This document shows, in pieces, positions 23,136-31,564 of a stretch of 32,272 bases of DNA (position 1 is the stretch's first letter; the number at the start of each line of letters is the position of its first letter). The notes beneath the pieces are model-generated. The model had not been told where the DNA came from and searched no databases. It saw only the letters and a list, made by a program, of their open reading frames with translations. The position numbers and the translations under genes are program-made. The stretch comes from Alphaproteobacteria bacterium (GTDB lineage Bacteria > Pseudomonadota > Alphaproteobacteria > Rhizobiales > Aestuariivirgaceae), in contig JAGRLX010000091.1 in the NCBI GenBank assembly GCA_020441605.1, positions 7,829 through 40,100 of the forward strand. The letters run 5' to 3'.

Positions 23136-24158
23136 CTAGCCTTTCGCTTTCGTCCGCGGCCCACTCGCGGCCGCAAGCAAATAGTTGGCACTGTTGACGT
23201 CGGTCACCAGCACGTCGATCCATTCGCCGGCAAGCGCTGCCGCCAGCGCGTCATGCTTCTTTTCCCCACCCGCCACGGCGATGCGGCGTCCGGCATTGCG
23301 GAGCTGGTCAAGCGTGATGCCAATGACCAGATCGTCCAGCGGCGTCTGGACAGGTCTTCCCTCGCGATCGATGAAGCGCTGATGCAGTTGACCCACTGCA
23401 CCAGCGGCGCGGACCTCGGCAAGCTGCTGGCTGGTGAAGAAATTGTCGCTCTCCGCCAATGGCCCATGGAAGTCGGCCGGGCCGATACCGACCAGCACGA
23501 TGTCGACGTCGTCGAGGAGGCGCAGCGCCTTGCGGACATGCGCATCAGCCAGTGCCGCATCGCGCAACTCGCGGCTGGGCATAACGCCCGGCGCCCGCAG
23601 GAACACGGCCTCGGCGTCGAAGGCCTGGGCAATATGCAGGGTGGCCACGTCGGCTTCATGCTGCAGCATGGGCGAACCGAGGTCGCCGAGGGTCTCGACA
23701 ACGCTCTTCACGTCTGCCGCAAGTCGCGGCTCGATCAACCGCGCCATTTCACGCAAGGTCGTGCTCCACGAGGTGAACCCGAGCGTCGGCCCACCCTTGA
23801 GTTCCCCGTTCAGGCATTGCGCGGCAGCGGCGCCGAGAATCTGCGCGATGCCATCCTCCGCCGACCCCATGTCCACCACATATACGGCGTCGAGGGCGTA
23901 GGCGTCGATGAGTCCGTCTTCGAGGTCGGGATAGAGGCCCTCGGGCGGCACGACGATATTGCGGATGATCCCGTGCTCCTCCGCCATGCGAAGCAAGCGC
24001 GAGACACCGGCCTGTGAAATCCCCATCCTCTCGGCGATCTCGGTCTGACGGGCACCCTGGATGTGATGCATGCGGGCTGCCTTTGTCATCTGCCGCAGCT
24101 GTTCGATATCGACCGTGGAATAGCGCCGCGCGCTCGAAGCCGGGGAGTTCCGCTTCAT
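23136..24158 (-). CDS. SorC-family sugar-binding transcriptional regulator
   Basis: A 340-residue regulator. The N-terminal helix-turn-helix (about 24-66) reads ARQTEIAERMGISQAGVSRL. The remainder is the SorC effector domain, an isomerase-like fold that binds phosphorylated sugars, with DAVYVVDMGSAEDGIAQILG, GPTLGFTSWSTTLREMA and VLVGIGPADF. It lies inside the operon between the kinase (overlapping by ATGA) and the E1 alpha gene, so it is probably autoregulated. Its likely ligand is the phosphorylated intermediate made by the kinase. Candidate AT-rich sites are present before the operon and before glpD. Confidence 0.88.
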   Translation of the reverse strand: MKRNSPASSARRYSTVDIEQLRQMTKAARMHHIQGARQTEIAERMGISQAGVSRLLRMAEEHGIIRNIVVPPEGLYPDLEDGLIDAYALDAVYVVDMGSAEDGIAQILGAAAAQCLNGELKGGPTLGFTSWSTTLREMARLIEPRLAADVKSVVETLGDLGSPMLQHEADVATLHIAQAFDAEAVFLRAPGVMPSRELRDAALADAHVRKALRLLDDVDIVLVGIGPADFHGPLAESDNFFTSQQLAEVRAAGAVGQLHQRFIDREGRPVQTPLDDLVIGITLDQLRNAGRRIAVAGGEKKHDALAAALAGEWIDVLVTDVNSANYLLAAASGPRTKAKG

Positions 24159-25666
24159 TGGGCAATCCCCGCCATGCGGTGGAAGGTGCTGCGCAGTCCG
24201 GGGTAGATGCCGACATAGGCTTGGAAGATGTCCGAATAGCGTGCATGGGCGACAGGATCAGGCTCGAAGCTGGTCTCGACACCCGTCATGGCGTCTGCGG
24301 CGGCCCGGATGTCGCTGTGGAGCCCGGCGGCAGCGGCGGCATGAATGCCGGCGCCGAGAGCCGTGCTTTCCTGCTCGCGCACGAGCGATACCGTGCGGCC
24401 CAGCGTATCGGCAATGATCTGGCACCAGAGCGGGCTGCGCGAGCCTCCGCCCAGCATGAGAATTTCGTTGATCGGCTTTCCGGTCGCCTTTTCGACGCCG
24501 CCGGTCAACAGACGTTGCTCGAGCGCAATGCCTTCCAGGATGGCGCGGTACATATGAGCCTTGCCGTGCAGTCCGGAAACGCCGACGAAGGCGCCGCGGG
24601 CGTGGCCATCCCAGTAGGGCGTCATGGCGCCGGTCCAGTAGGGCAGGCAAAGCAGGCCGCCGGCGCCGATCGAAATATCCTTCGCCATGCCCTCAAGAAC
24701 TTGTTCCGGGGAAGGCCCCTCGGCCGTCTTCCGTGCGAGATCGGCGAAGTTCTCGATGAACCACACGATGTTCTGGGTGCCGCCGCCCACGAATGTCTCG
24801 AGGATATAGGTTCCGGGCACCGGACCGCCCATGGTGCGATAGGCCGTGTCGTGGGTGTAGTCAGCCGCGTAAACGCCAGACACTGTACCGGTGCCGAGAT
24901 TGAGATAGGCCCGGCCCGGCCGCGTGACATTGCAGCCCAATCCGGCCGACTGCCCATCGCCTGCGCCGACGACAACGGGTACGCCCGCAGGCAGGCCTAG
25001 AAGTGCTCCGACGTCGGCCGTGAGCCGGCCGGCGATCCCGCCTGGCGGCAGGAGGCGGCTCACCTGGCCGCGTGAAAGGCCCGCCTGACCGAGAAGTCCA
25101 TCGTCATAGTCGAAGCGGCCGAGATCGACGAGGCCCAGCGGGTCGGCACAGGCCCAGGATGTCACCCACTCGCCCGTGAGCTTCTGCACGAGATAACCGG
25201 CAACATCCACAGCATGCGCAGTCCTGGCGATGGTGGCAGGCTCGTGCTTGCCGAGCCACAGCAGCTTGTACCAGGCCGGTGTCGGGTTCGGCGGCTTGCC
25301 GGTGATGCGATGGACATCCGACGTGCCGAAGGCCTCGACCTCCGCCGTGGCACGCACATCCATCCAGGTGATGGCGGGGCGGATCGGTTCGCCCGCCTGA
25401 TCGAGGCAGACGAAGGTTTCGCGCTGGTGAGTGATGCCGATGGCAGCGATCCGATGACCGCCCACCTGGGATGCCGCCTCGGCGATTGCCGCCGATGTTG
25501 CGGTCCACCAGTCTGGCGCATGCTGTTCGACCCAGCCCGAGCGGACGTGACCCAGGCCATAGGCCCGGCGTCCCGTGGCCACCGCCCGACCCGCCATGTC
25601 CCAGACCACGGCCTTGCTGGCGGTGGTGGAACAATCCACCCCGATGACGAGATCGGCGGTGCTCAT
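24155..25666 (-). CDS. FGGY-family carbohydrate kinase (xylulokinase-like)
   Basis: A 503-residue kinase. The N-terminal phosphate-binding motif is VIGVDCSTTASKAVVWDMAG. It also has GITHQRETFVCLDQAGEPIR, the catalytic Asp region VVVGAGDGQSAGLGC, NLGTGTVSGVY and the C-terminal ADP-binding ILMLGGGSRSPLWCQIIADT. Length and motifs are closest to xylulokinases and related pentose or pentitol kinases. It is translationally coupled to the dehydrogenase-like gene before it and the SorC regulator after it. In this operon it would phosphorylate the incoming substrate before oxidation and aldol cleavage. The exact sugar or polyol is not readable. Confidence 0.88.
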   Translation of the reverse strand: MSTADLVIGVDCSTTASKAVVWDMAGRAVATGRRAYGLGHVRSGWVEQHAPDWWTATSAAIAEAASQVGGHRIAAIGITHQRETFVCLDQAGEPIRPAITWMDVRATAEVEAFGTSDVHRITGKPPNPTPAWYKLLWLGKHEPATIARTAHAVDVAGYLVQKLTGEWVTSWACADPLGLVDLGRFDYDDGLLGQAGLSRGQVSRLLPPGGIAGRLTADVGALLGLPAGVPVVVGAGDGQSAGLGCNVTRPGRAYLNLGTGTVSGVYAADYTHDTAYRTMGGPVPGTYILETFVGGGTQNIVWFIENFADLARKTAEGPSPEQVLEGMAKDISIGAGGLLCLPYWTGAMTPYWDGHARGAFVGVSGLHGKAHMYRAILEGIALEQRLLTGGVEKATGKPINEILMLGGGSRSPLWCQIIADTLGRTVSLVREQESTALGAGIHAAAAAGLHSDIRAAADAMTGVETSFEPDPVAHARYSDIFQAYVGIYPGLRSTFHRMAGIAQ

Positions 25667-27093
25667 GCTGCACCTCCCAGAACGCTATCGAGCGCCCATG
25701 TCACCCGTTCGTCGGTCCAAAGGCCGAGGAGATCGAGCAGGTCCACAAGATTGAAGCGGTTGCGCATGAGGAAGCAGTTGGCCGTGGCCCAATAGGCGAG
25801 GTCCGGGGAGACGGAACAGCTCAGGTCCGCGAAGGACGCAGGGGCGCCCGAGGCTTTCAGGGCCGGCCGCAGGGTCTCCGGCGATGTCACCATGCCGTCG
25901 AACTCACCGACGTTTCGGCGCCAGTTGGCGATTGTCGATTCGAGCCGCTCCCAATTGTCGGCGAGCTTCCGGTGTTTCGCCTGGCAATCGCGCCAGCATT
26001 CGGCCGCGATCGCATCTCCAAGATGGCCGAAGGCAGTGCGGACGCGGTTCTCAAGCACCGCGTGATCCGGCTTCGCCAGGCGCCCGGGCCCGATCAGATC
26101 GCTTTCGATGGCCTCCCGCCAGAGTTTCGCGGCGACCAGGCTCGCAACACCCACCTGTTCGCCATGAAGGCCGATGGGCAGGTGCTTCGCGCCATTGTGC
26201 AGGTCGAGCATGTGGCTGATGACGTGCTCGACACCGGACAGGCAGGCGGTGGTGTTGGAGATTCCCGAGACGATGCCGCGCAGCGCCAGGAGCCGCGTCA
26301 ACTCGTGAGTGGCATGAGCCTCGCCGGTGGCAACGCCCGCCGACCATCGCGGAGGCTCCGCCGCTGCCGCCTTGAGCATGGCCATGGAAGCCGGATGGAA
26401 GGTGTGGTCGAGGCCGATAAGGTGAGACAGATACCAGTCGGCTGGCGCGGTGAAGAGCGAGATCGCCTCGCCGAAGCCCGATGTGTTCAATTCGCGCGGG
26501 GCCGTTCCGATGGTGGTGACATCGGCCAGAACGACCGTCGGCCAGGCCGACGGCACGGTGCGCTTGACGCCATTCCTGAGCACCACCGACACGTTGTCGG
26601 TGAAGCCATCGACGGAAGCTGCCGTCTGGACGGCAACCTGGGGAAGGCCACCATTGCGCCGGCAGGCCATCTTGCCAATATCGGTCATTGTGCCCGAACC
26701 GATGGTGACGACGCCATCGGCGCCGTTCACCGCGTTGGCAGCCATGTCAATCACCGTCTCGTCGGCATGAAGCTTCTCGTGACCGTCATCGAGCGTTTCC
26801 AACCGCACCGCGAAGTCGTCCTTGAGCTGTTCCTGAATGATAAGACTCAGGCGCTGTCCGGCGCGCTCGATGGGAGTCTTGTCGGTCAGGATGACGATGC
26901 TGGGCCGGCCCGTCTTGTCGACAGCGGAGACGGCCTCGGCCACTGACTCCCTGACCCGGAGATGGGCGTCTTCAGCAATCACCACCCGCTGCATGTCGAG
27001 CGGGGCAAGGCGGCCATCAGGGTCGAGCTGGCTGAGTTCGCGCCTCAAGCCTTCCAGGTCGGTGGGATCAGTAAGTTGCGACAAGGACTGCAT
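25663..27093 (-). CDS. Glycerol-1-phosphate dehydrogenase-like protein (AraM/EgsA group)
   Basis: A 476-residue member of the iron-containing alcohol dehydrogenase superfamily in the glycerol-1-phosphate dehydrogenase group, which oxidises a polyol phosphate with NAD(P). The nucleotide motif is GSGTMTDIGKMACRR, followed by QTAASVDGFTDNVSVVLRNG. Metal-site histidines lie in SGVEHVISHMLD and LHGEQVGVAS. In the third metal motif the usual aspartate (SGFGD) is glutamate (SGFGEAISLF), a notable substitution. The ATG at 27093 is chosen; a longer frame needs a TTG at 27132, and neither has a good ribosome binding site. It opens the eight-gene operon and overlaps the kinase. The C-terminal 120 residues extend beyond the usual family length. 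Confidence 0.82.
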   Translation of the reverse strand: MQSLSQLTDPTDLEGLRRELSQLDPDGRLAPLDMQRVVIAEDAHLRVRESVAEAVSAVDKTGRPSIVILTDKTPIERAGQRLSLIIQEQLKDDFAVRLETLDDGHEKLHADETVIDMAANAVNGADGVVTIGSGTMTDIGKMACRRNGGLPQVAVQTAASVDGFTDNVSVVLRNGVKRTVPSAWPTVVLADVTTIGTAPRELNTSGFGEAISLFTAPADWYLSHLIGLDHTFHPASMAMLKAAAAEPPRWSAGVATGEAHATHELTRLLALRGIVSGISNTTACLSGVEHVISHMLDLHNGAKHLPIGLHGEQVGVASLVAAKLWREAIESDLIGPGRLAKPDHAVLENRVRTAFGHLGDAIAAECWRDCQAKHRKLADNWERLESTIANWRRNVGEFDGMVTSPETLRPALKASGAPASFADLSCSVSPDLAYWATANCFLMRNRFNLVDLLDLLGLWTDERVTWALDSVLGGAA

Positions 27094-27150
27094 TTTTGGT
27101 TTGTCCGTCAAACAGGTTCCAGTCTGGCACAATCAGGTTCTTGGCTTTTT

Positions 27151-27173
27151 ATACATGATATGAATATTTATGC
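27151..27173. promoter_or_regulatory. AT-rich operator candidate before the eight-gene operon
   Basis: An AT-rich island in GC-rich DNA, with an imperfect dyad of the form TRCATRA, 9 bases, TYATGYA. It contains GAATATTTATGC, which occurs inverted upstream of glpD at 30376-30387. It lies 58 bases before the dehydrogenase-like gene's ATG, a good position for a promoter and a SorC-type operator. Confidence 0.35.
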
Positions 27174-27230
27174 AACAGTGGTTTCAGCGAAATTCCCGTT
27201 AGCCGCCGCCATGCCGTTTCCTGACCCGGT

Positions 27231-28727
27231 TCACCCTTTCTTGCCGGTGACACTGCGCACGGCGGCCTGCCAGCCGGCGTAGAGTTCTTCGCGCTGGTCT
27301 TCCGCCATCTCCGGCTCGAAAGTCCTGTCGATCTGCCAGCCGTTGGCCAGATCCTGCTTGGTCCAGATCCCGACGCCCATGCCCGCCATATGGGCGACAC
27401 CCAGGGCCGTCCGCTCCAATTCGGTCGGCCGCAATACCGGAATGCCAAGAAGGTCGGCCTGGAACTGGCAGAGAAGATCGTTCCGCGTGGCTCCGCCATC
27501 GACCTTGAGCGCGGGAACATGCAGGCCACTGGCCTTCAGCGCATCGACATTGTCCCGCGTCTGATAGGCCATGGCCTCGACTCCGGCGCGGACTACATGG
27601 GCGCGGCCCGTCTCGAGCGTCAGGCCGACGATTCCGGCCTTGGCCTCCCGGATCCAGTGGGGCGCACAGATCCCGGCAAAGGCCGGTACGATGTAGACAC
27701 CGCCATTGTCCGGCACCGAACGCGCGAGCGCCTCAATATCGTCCTCGGGGCGCAGCGCGCCCAGGCGGTCCCTCAGCCATTGGATGGTCTGGCCACTGTG
27801 GAAGACGACGCCCTCCGCCTCGTAGTCGGTGTTTCCTTCGACCGTCCAGCCCACACTCGCGGTCAGACCCTCGAGGATCGACGGTCTGTCGCCGGTGTTG
27901 GCGGTGAGCACGCCCGCCGTGCCATAAGTGTTCTTGACCGAGCCAGGCTCGAAGCAGGCCTGGCCGAACATGCCGGACTGCTGGTCGGCCATGATCGCGG
28001 TGATGGGAACCGGGGCCTTGCCCGGGACATCGGTATCGCGGGGCGACATTTCCCCAAACGTGGACCCCGAGGCGCGTGGCGGGGGCAGCAACGGCAAGGG
28101 CACGCCGCAGGCCGCGCAGATGTCTTCGTCCCATAACAGCGATTCGAGCGCAAAGAGCGCGGTGCGCGAGGCCTCGCTGTGATCGGTGAAATGGGACCGT
28201 CCGCCGGTGAGGTTCCACAGGAGCCAGGTGTCGACGGTGCCCGCCGCCAACTCTCCCTTCTCGGCGCGGCCCCTGACGCCCGGCACGTTCTCGACCAGCC
28301 AAGCAAGTTTCGCCGCGCTGAAGAAGGAATCGTTGAAAAGTCCGGTCCGGTCACGGATCAACTGGTCGAGGCCTTCCGCCTTCCACCGCGCCACGATGCC
28401 GTCCGTCTGCTTCGACATCCACATAATCGCCGGATGGACCGGCTCTCCGGTTTTGCGATCCCAGATCATGCAGGTCTCGCGGTGGGTGGTCAGGCCGATG
28501 GCAGCAATGTCGTCGGTCACGGCGCCGACCTTGTGCATGGCTGCCTCCATGCTGGCACGCTGCGCCTGCCATAGCGCGACGGGATCGAGTTCGACCCAAC
28601 TTGTCCGCGGGAAGGCCGGAACCACCGGATTGCGCGCCTCGGCGACGATGCGGCCATCCATGTCAACCAGGACCGCGCGCGCGCTGGAAGAGCCCTCGTC
28701 GAGGGCCATGACATAACGTTTGCTCAT
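27231..28727 (-). CDS. Glycerol-kinase-like FGGY kinase with altered substrate pocket
   Basis: A 498-residue FGGY kinase with GlpK length and general layout. The start at 28727 has an excellent AGGAGG site and overlaps the glpD stop by ATGA. Compared with E. coli GlpK, the pocket Arg-Glu pair (HRET), Trp (AIMWMSKQT) and catalytic Asp (ADQQSGMFGQ) are kept. The pocket Tyr is Phe (SFFSA), the pocket Phe is replaced (GVLTANTG), the phosphate loop is DEGSSSARA instead of DQGTTSSRA, and the APYWDPYARG motif is APHWIREAKAG. It may phosphorylate glycerol or a close relative such as a longer polyol. Pairing with GlpD favours a product oxidised at the 2-position of a glycerol-like phosphate. Confidence 0.85.
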   Translation of the reverse strand: MSKRYVMALDEGSSSARAVLVDMDGRIVAEARNPVVPAFPRTSWVELDPVALWQAQRASMEAAMHKVGAVTDDIAAIGLTTHRETCMIWDRKTGEPVHPAIMWMSKQTDGIVARWKAEGLDQLIRDRTGLFNDSFFSAAKLAWLVENVPGVRGRAEKGELAAGTVDTWLLWNLTGGRSHFTDHSEASRTALFALESLLWDEDICAACGVPLPLLPPPRASGSTFGEMSPRDTDVPGKAPVPITAIMADQQSGMFGQACFEPGSVKNTYGTAGVLTANTGDRPSILEGLTASVGWTVEGNTDYEAEGVVFHSGQTIQWLRDRLGALRPEDDIEALARSVPDNGGVYIVPAFAGICAPHWIREAKAGIVGLTLETGRAHVVRAGVEAMAYQTRDNVDALKASGLHVPALKVDGGATRNDLLCQFQADLLGIPVLRPTELERTALGVAHMAGMGVGIWTKQDLANGWQIDRTFEPEMAEDQREELYAGWQAAVRSVTGKKG

Positions 28728-30346
28728 TGCGCTGCCTCCTGTGCGTCGTCTTGCGCCGGCACGGCGAGGTGCGAAAGCCATGCCTTGTAGCCGGCGACTT
28801 CGGCCGCACGCCGCTGCGCATCCCAGCCCAGCCGATGTCCGAGCAATGCGGCCATGTCATCCACTTCTGCCAGCGCATGGCCCGCTTCAAAGGCGAGCAA
28901 CATGCGGCGCGCCAGAACGTCGGCCAAAGACACCGCGAATTCCTTGCGAACTGCAAAGACGAGTTCCGCGCCGATGGCGCCACTTGGCTCATGCACCACC
29001 TTCAGCAAGGCCGCGTCTCCCTGCGCCTCGGACACGATATCGCCAGCCCGCCCGCCATAGAGAGCGATGAGGCGATCGATACTTCGGGGTGAAAAACCTG
29101 AGCCGGCGAGTTGCCCACGCAGGGCTACAGCATCGAAGGCTGCGCCGGGAAACGGCAGGCTTGCCGTGGTGCATGGCTTCGCTGTCCGTCCGAGCCTGCG
29201 GATGGCATCGTCGACCGCATCCTCTGCGAGCTGCCGGAACGTGGTGAGCTTGCCGCCGACGATCGTCACCAGCCCCGGAAGGCTCGGCGCGTGGTCGTGC
29301 AGCACATGGCTGCGCGGAATCTTCGCCTCGACCACGTCGGGTGCATAAGGGAGCGGACGGACGCCCGAGAAGGTGTAGAGCACGTCGTTGGGCTTTAGCC
29401 CGGCCTCCGGAATGAGCAGGTTCACTTCGGCCAGGAGGTAATTCATCTCGGCCGCGCTGCAGCGGGCGCCGTCGGGATCATCATCGAAGCGCAGATCGGT
29501 GGTTCCAATCATGTAACGCCCGGCCCATGGAATAACGAGCACGAGGCGTCCGTCGGTCTTGGATTCGTAGTAGATGACGTCCTTGGGCGCTCCGGGAAAC
29601 GGATCGACGATCAGGTGGCTGCCCTTGGTCCCGCCATTGAGACGTGGCTGCGCAGGCGCGCCGCACCTGAAGATGCGATCGATCCACGGGCCGGCGACAT
29701 TGAGCACGAGTGGTGCCCGCACATCATGCACCTCGCCCGTCGCAAGGTCGCGATATTTCACGCCCACCAGCCGGCCGGCGTCGATCACCGGTTCTTCGAC
29801 GCAGGCTTTGGTGACGATCGATGCGCCATCGGCCGCCGCTGCCACGGCCAGCTCGACGCAAAGCCGCTCGGCATATTCGACCTGGCCCTCGGTGAAGACC
29901 GCCGCGCCACCGAGACCTTGTGCCGCCATGCCGGGAAAGCGACGGCGGGTGGCCTCGGTATTCAGGATCTCATGGCCGCCCGTCTTCTTGTCGAAAGACA
30001 GAACGTCATAAATGATCATCCCCAGCCGGATGAGCCAGGTCGGACGGCGGTTGTGGGCATAGAACGGCATCAGCAGGCGCAGCGGCTTGACCAGGTGGGG
30101 CGCCAGCTGGATCATGCGTTCCCGCTCGCGCAGGGACTCGCGGACGAGGGCAAAGTCACGGTGCTCGAGATAGCGCAATCCCCCATGGGCCAGCCGTCCG
30201 GACCAGGCGGACACCCCACTGCAGATGTCATCCTTCTCGAGGACGACCACCCGAAGGCCGCGCCGGGCGGCGTCGCGGGCAATCCCCAGTCCATTGATGC
30301 CGGCGCCAATAACGATGATGTCGAAGGAGTCGGATGGGCTCTGCAT
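28724..30346 (-). CDS. glpD: Glycerol-3-phosphate dehydrogenase, aerobic (GlpD type)
   Basis: A 540-residue membrane-associated FAD enzyme oxidising sn-glycerol-3-phosphate to dihydroxyacetone phosphate and reducing quinone. It has the FAD motif IIVIGAGINGLGIARDAARR, the hallmark WSGRLAHGGLRYLEHRDF, GTKGSHLIVDPFPG, the GTTDLRFDDDPDG stretch and VTIVGGKLTTFRQLAEDAVD. The 30346 start (MQSPSDSFDIIVIGAG) follows a GGGAGG site; upstream codons in frame add nothing conserved. It is the first gene of the glpD-kinase pair, and a nested TTGAA palindrome lies in its promoter region. The function is well supported; the partner kinase is less canonical. Confidence 0.9.
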   Translation of the reverse strand: MQSPSDSFDIIVIGAGINGLGIARDAARRGLRVVVLEKDDICSGVSAWSGRLAHGGLRYLEHRDFALVRESLRERERMIQLAPHLVKPLRLLMPFYAHNRRPTWLIRLGMIIYDVLSFDKKTGGHEILNTEATRRRFPGMAAQGLGGAAVFTEGQVEYAERLCVELAVAAAADGASIVTKACVEEPVIDAGRLVGVKYRDLATGEVHDVRAPLVLNVAGPWIDRIFRCGAPAQPRLNGGTKGSHLIVDPFPGAPKDVIYYESKTDGRLVLVIPWAGRYMIGTTDLRFDDDPDGARCSAAEMNYLLAEVNLLIPEAGLKPNDVLYTFSGVRPLPYAPDVVEAKIPRSHVLHDHAPSLPGLVTIVGGKLTTFRQLAEDAVDDAIRRLGRTAKPCTTASLPFPGAAFDAVALRGQLAGSGFSPRSIDRLIALYGGRAGDIVSEAQGDAALLKVVHEPSGAIGAELVFAVRKEFAVSLADVLARRMLLAFEAGHALAEVDDMAALLGHRLGWDAQRRAAEVAGYKAWLSHLAVPAQDDAQEAAQ

Positions 30347-30375
30347 GTCTGATGCCTCCCTGAGCGTGCAGATCA

Positions 30376-30405
30376 GCATAAATATTCTTCAATTGAATTT
30401 CAATT
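30376..30405. promoter_or_regulatory. Operator candidate upstream of glpD
   Basis: AATTGAATTTCAATT (30391-30405) is a perfect 15-base palindrome. It overlaps a second palindrome, TTCAATTGAA (30388-30397). Next to them is GCATAAATATTC (30376-30387), also found inverted before the eight-gene operon. The cluster lies 30-60 bases before the glpD start in an otherwise GC-rich region. A DeoR- or SorC-type repressor site is plausible. The rest of the 315-base gap to 30661 shows no other feature except a GGAGGTG site at 30650-30656 serving the next gene. Confidence 0.5.
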
Positions 30406-30661
30406 CAGTTTTTCGTCAGTCCCATCCCGCCAGCCTTTCTCGTGATCGGGGAAGCCGCCATGCCGGGCGAAACCGCTGCTGACCACGGTCGACCTGACGG
30501 CGGGCTTGTCAGGATCTGCGGATGTTCAGGTGATGTCACCCGGCAATGCAGGGTCCATCGAATATTTGGACATTGGCCACTGGAGCAGTTCCACGTTCTG
30601 GAATTCCCGCGGTGATGCTAAGAGGTGAGCACATCAAGACGCTATATCCCGGAGGTGAATT

Positions 30662-31564
30662 GTGACTGGCTATCCGCGTGACATGAAGGGTTATGGCCGG
30701 GCCGCTCCTGATCCGAAATGGCCGGGCGGAGCACGCGTCGCGGTGCAATTCGTGCTGAACTACGAGGAGGGCGGCGAGAACAATATCCTTCATGGCGACG
30801 CGGCGTCCGAGGCCTTTCTGTCGGAGATCGTGGGCGCTGCCCCGTGGCCGGGCATGCGCCATTGGAATATGGAGTCGATCTACGAATACGGGGCGAGGGT
30901 GGGCTTCTGGCGGCTGTGGCGCCTGTTCACGGCGCGCCGGGTGCCGCTCACCATCTATGGCGTCGCCACCGCCATGATGCGCTCGCCCGACCAGGTGGAG
31001 GCCATGAAGGAAGCGGGCTGGGAGATCGCCAGCCATGGCCTCAAATGGGTCGAGCATCGCGACATGCCGGAGGAAGAGGAGCGTCGGCAGATCAGCGAGG
31101 CGATCCGCATCCATACCACGGTGACCGGCGAACGGCCGCTCGGCTGGTACACCGGGCGTTGCTCGATGAACACCACCAGGCTGGTAATGGAGGATGGCGG
31201 CTTTCTCTATTCATCGGACGATTATGCCGACGACCTGCCCTATTGGCTTAATAGGCCGGACGGCAGCAGGCACCTCATCATTCCCTACACGCTCGATGCC
31301 AATGACATGCGCTTTGCGACACCACAGGGCTTCAACACCGGCGAACATTTCTATCAATACCTCAAGGATTCGTTCGATTGCCTCTACGAGGAAGGCAGGC
31401 GCGGCTCACCCAAGATGATGTCGGTGGGCCTCCATTGCCGTCTGGCCGGCCGGCCCGGTCGGGCTATCGGGCTGGCAAGATTCATCGACTACATCCAGTC
31501 GAAGGACAAGGTCTGGATTCCGCGGCGCATCGACATTGCCAGGCACTGGCACGCCAACTTTTGA
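30662..31564 (+). CDS. puuE: PuuE-type allantoinase / polysaccharide deacetylase family protein
   Basis: A 300-residue protein beginning at GTG, preceded by GGAGGTG at ideal spacing. The N-terminus VQFVLNYEEGGENNILHGD and the motifs MRHWNMESIYEYGARVGFWR, WEIASHGLKWVEH and GWYTGRCSMNTTRLV match the cofactor-independent allantoinase PuuE, a member of the NodB/polysaccharide deacetylase fold that hydrolyses allantoin. Close relatives with the same look act on other amides, so the substrate is likely but not certain. No other purine-degradation gene is visible in the window. Confidence 0.82.
   Translation: MTGYPRDMKGYGRAAPDPKWPGGARVAVQFVLNYEEGGENNILHGDAASEAFLSEIVGAAPWPGMRHWNMESIYEYGARVGFWRLWRLFTARRVPLTIYGVATAMMRSPDQVEAMKEAGWEIASHGLKWVEHRDMPEEEERRQISEAIRIHTTVTGERPLGWYTGRCSMNTTRLVMEDGGFLYSSDDYADDLPYWLNRPDGSRHLIIPYTLDANDMRFATPQGFNTGEHFYQYLKDSFDCLYEEGRRGSPKMMSVGLHCRLAGRPGRAIGLARFIDYIQSKDKVWIPRRIDIARHWHANF

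Noticed and set aside
22150..24017. Long plus-strand frames opposite the E1 alpha and SorC genes
   Set aside because: They are antisense shadows from GC-rich codon bias, with no family motifs.
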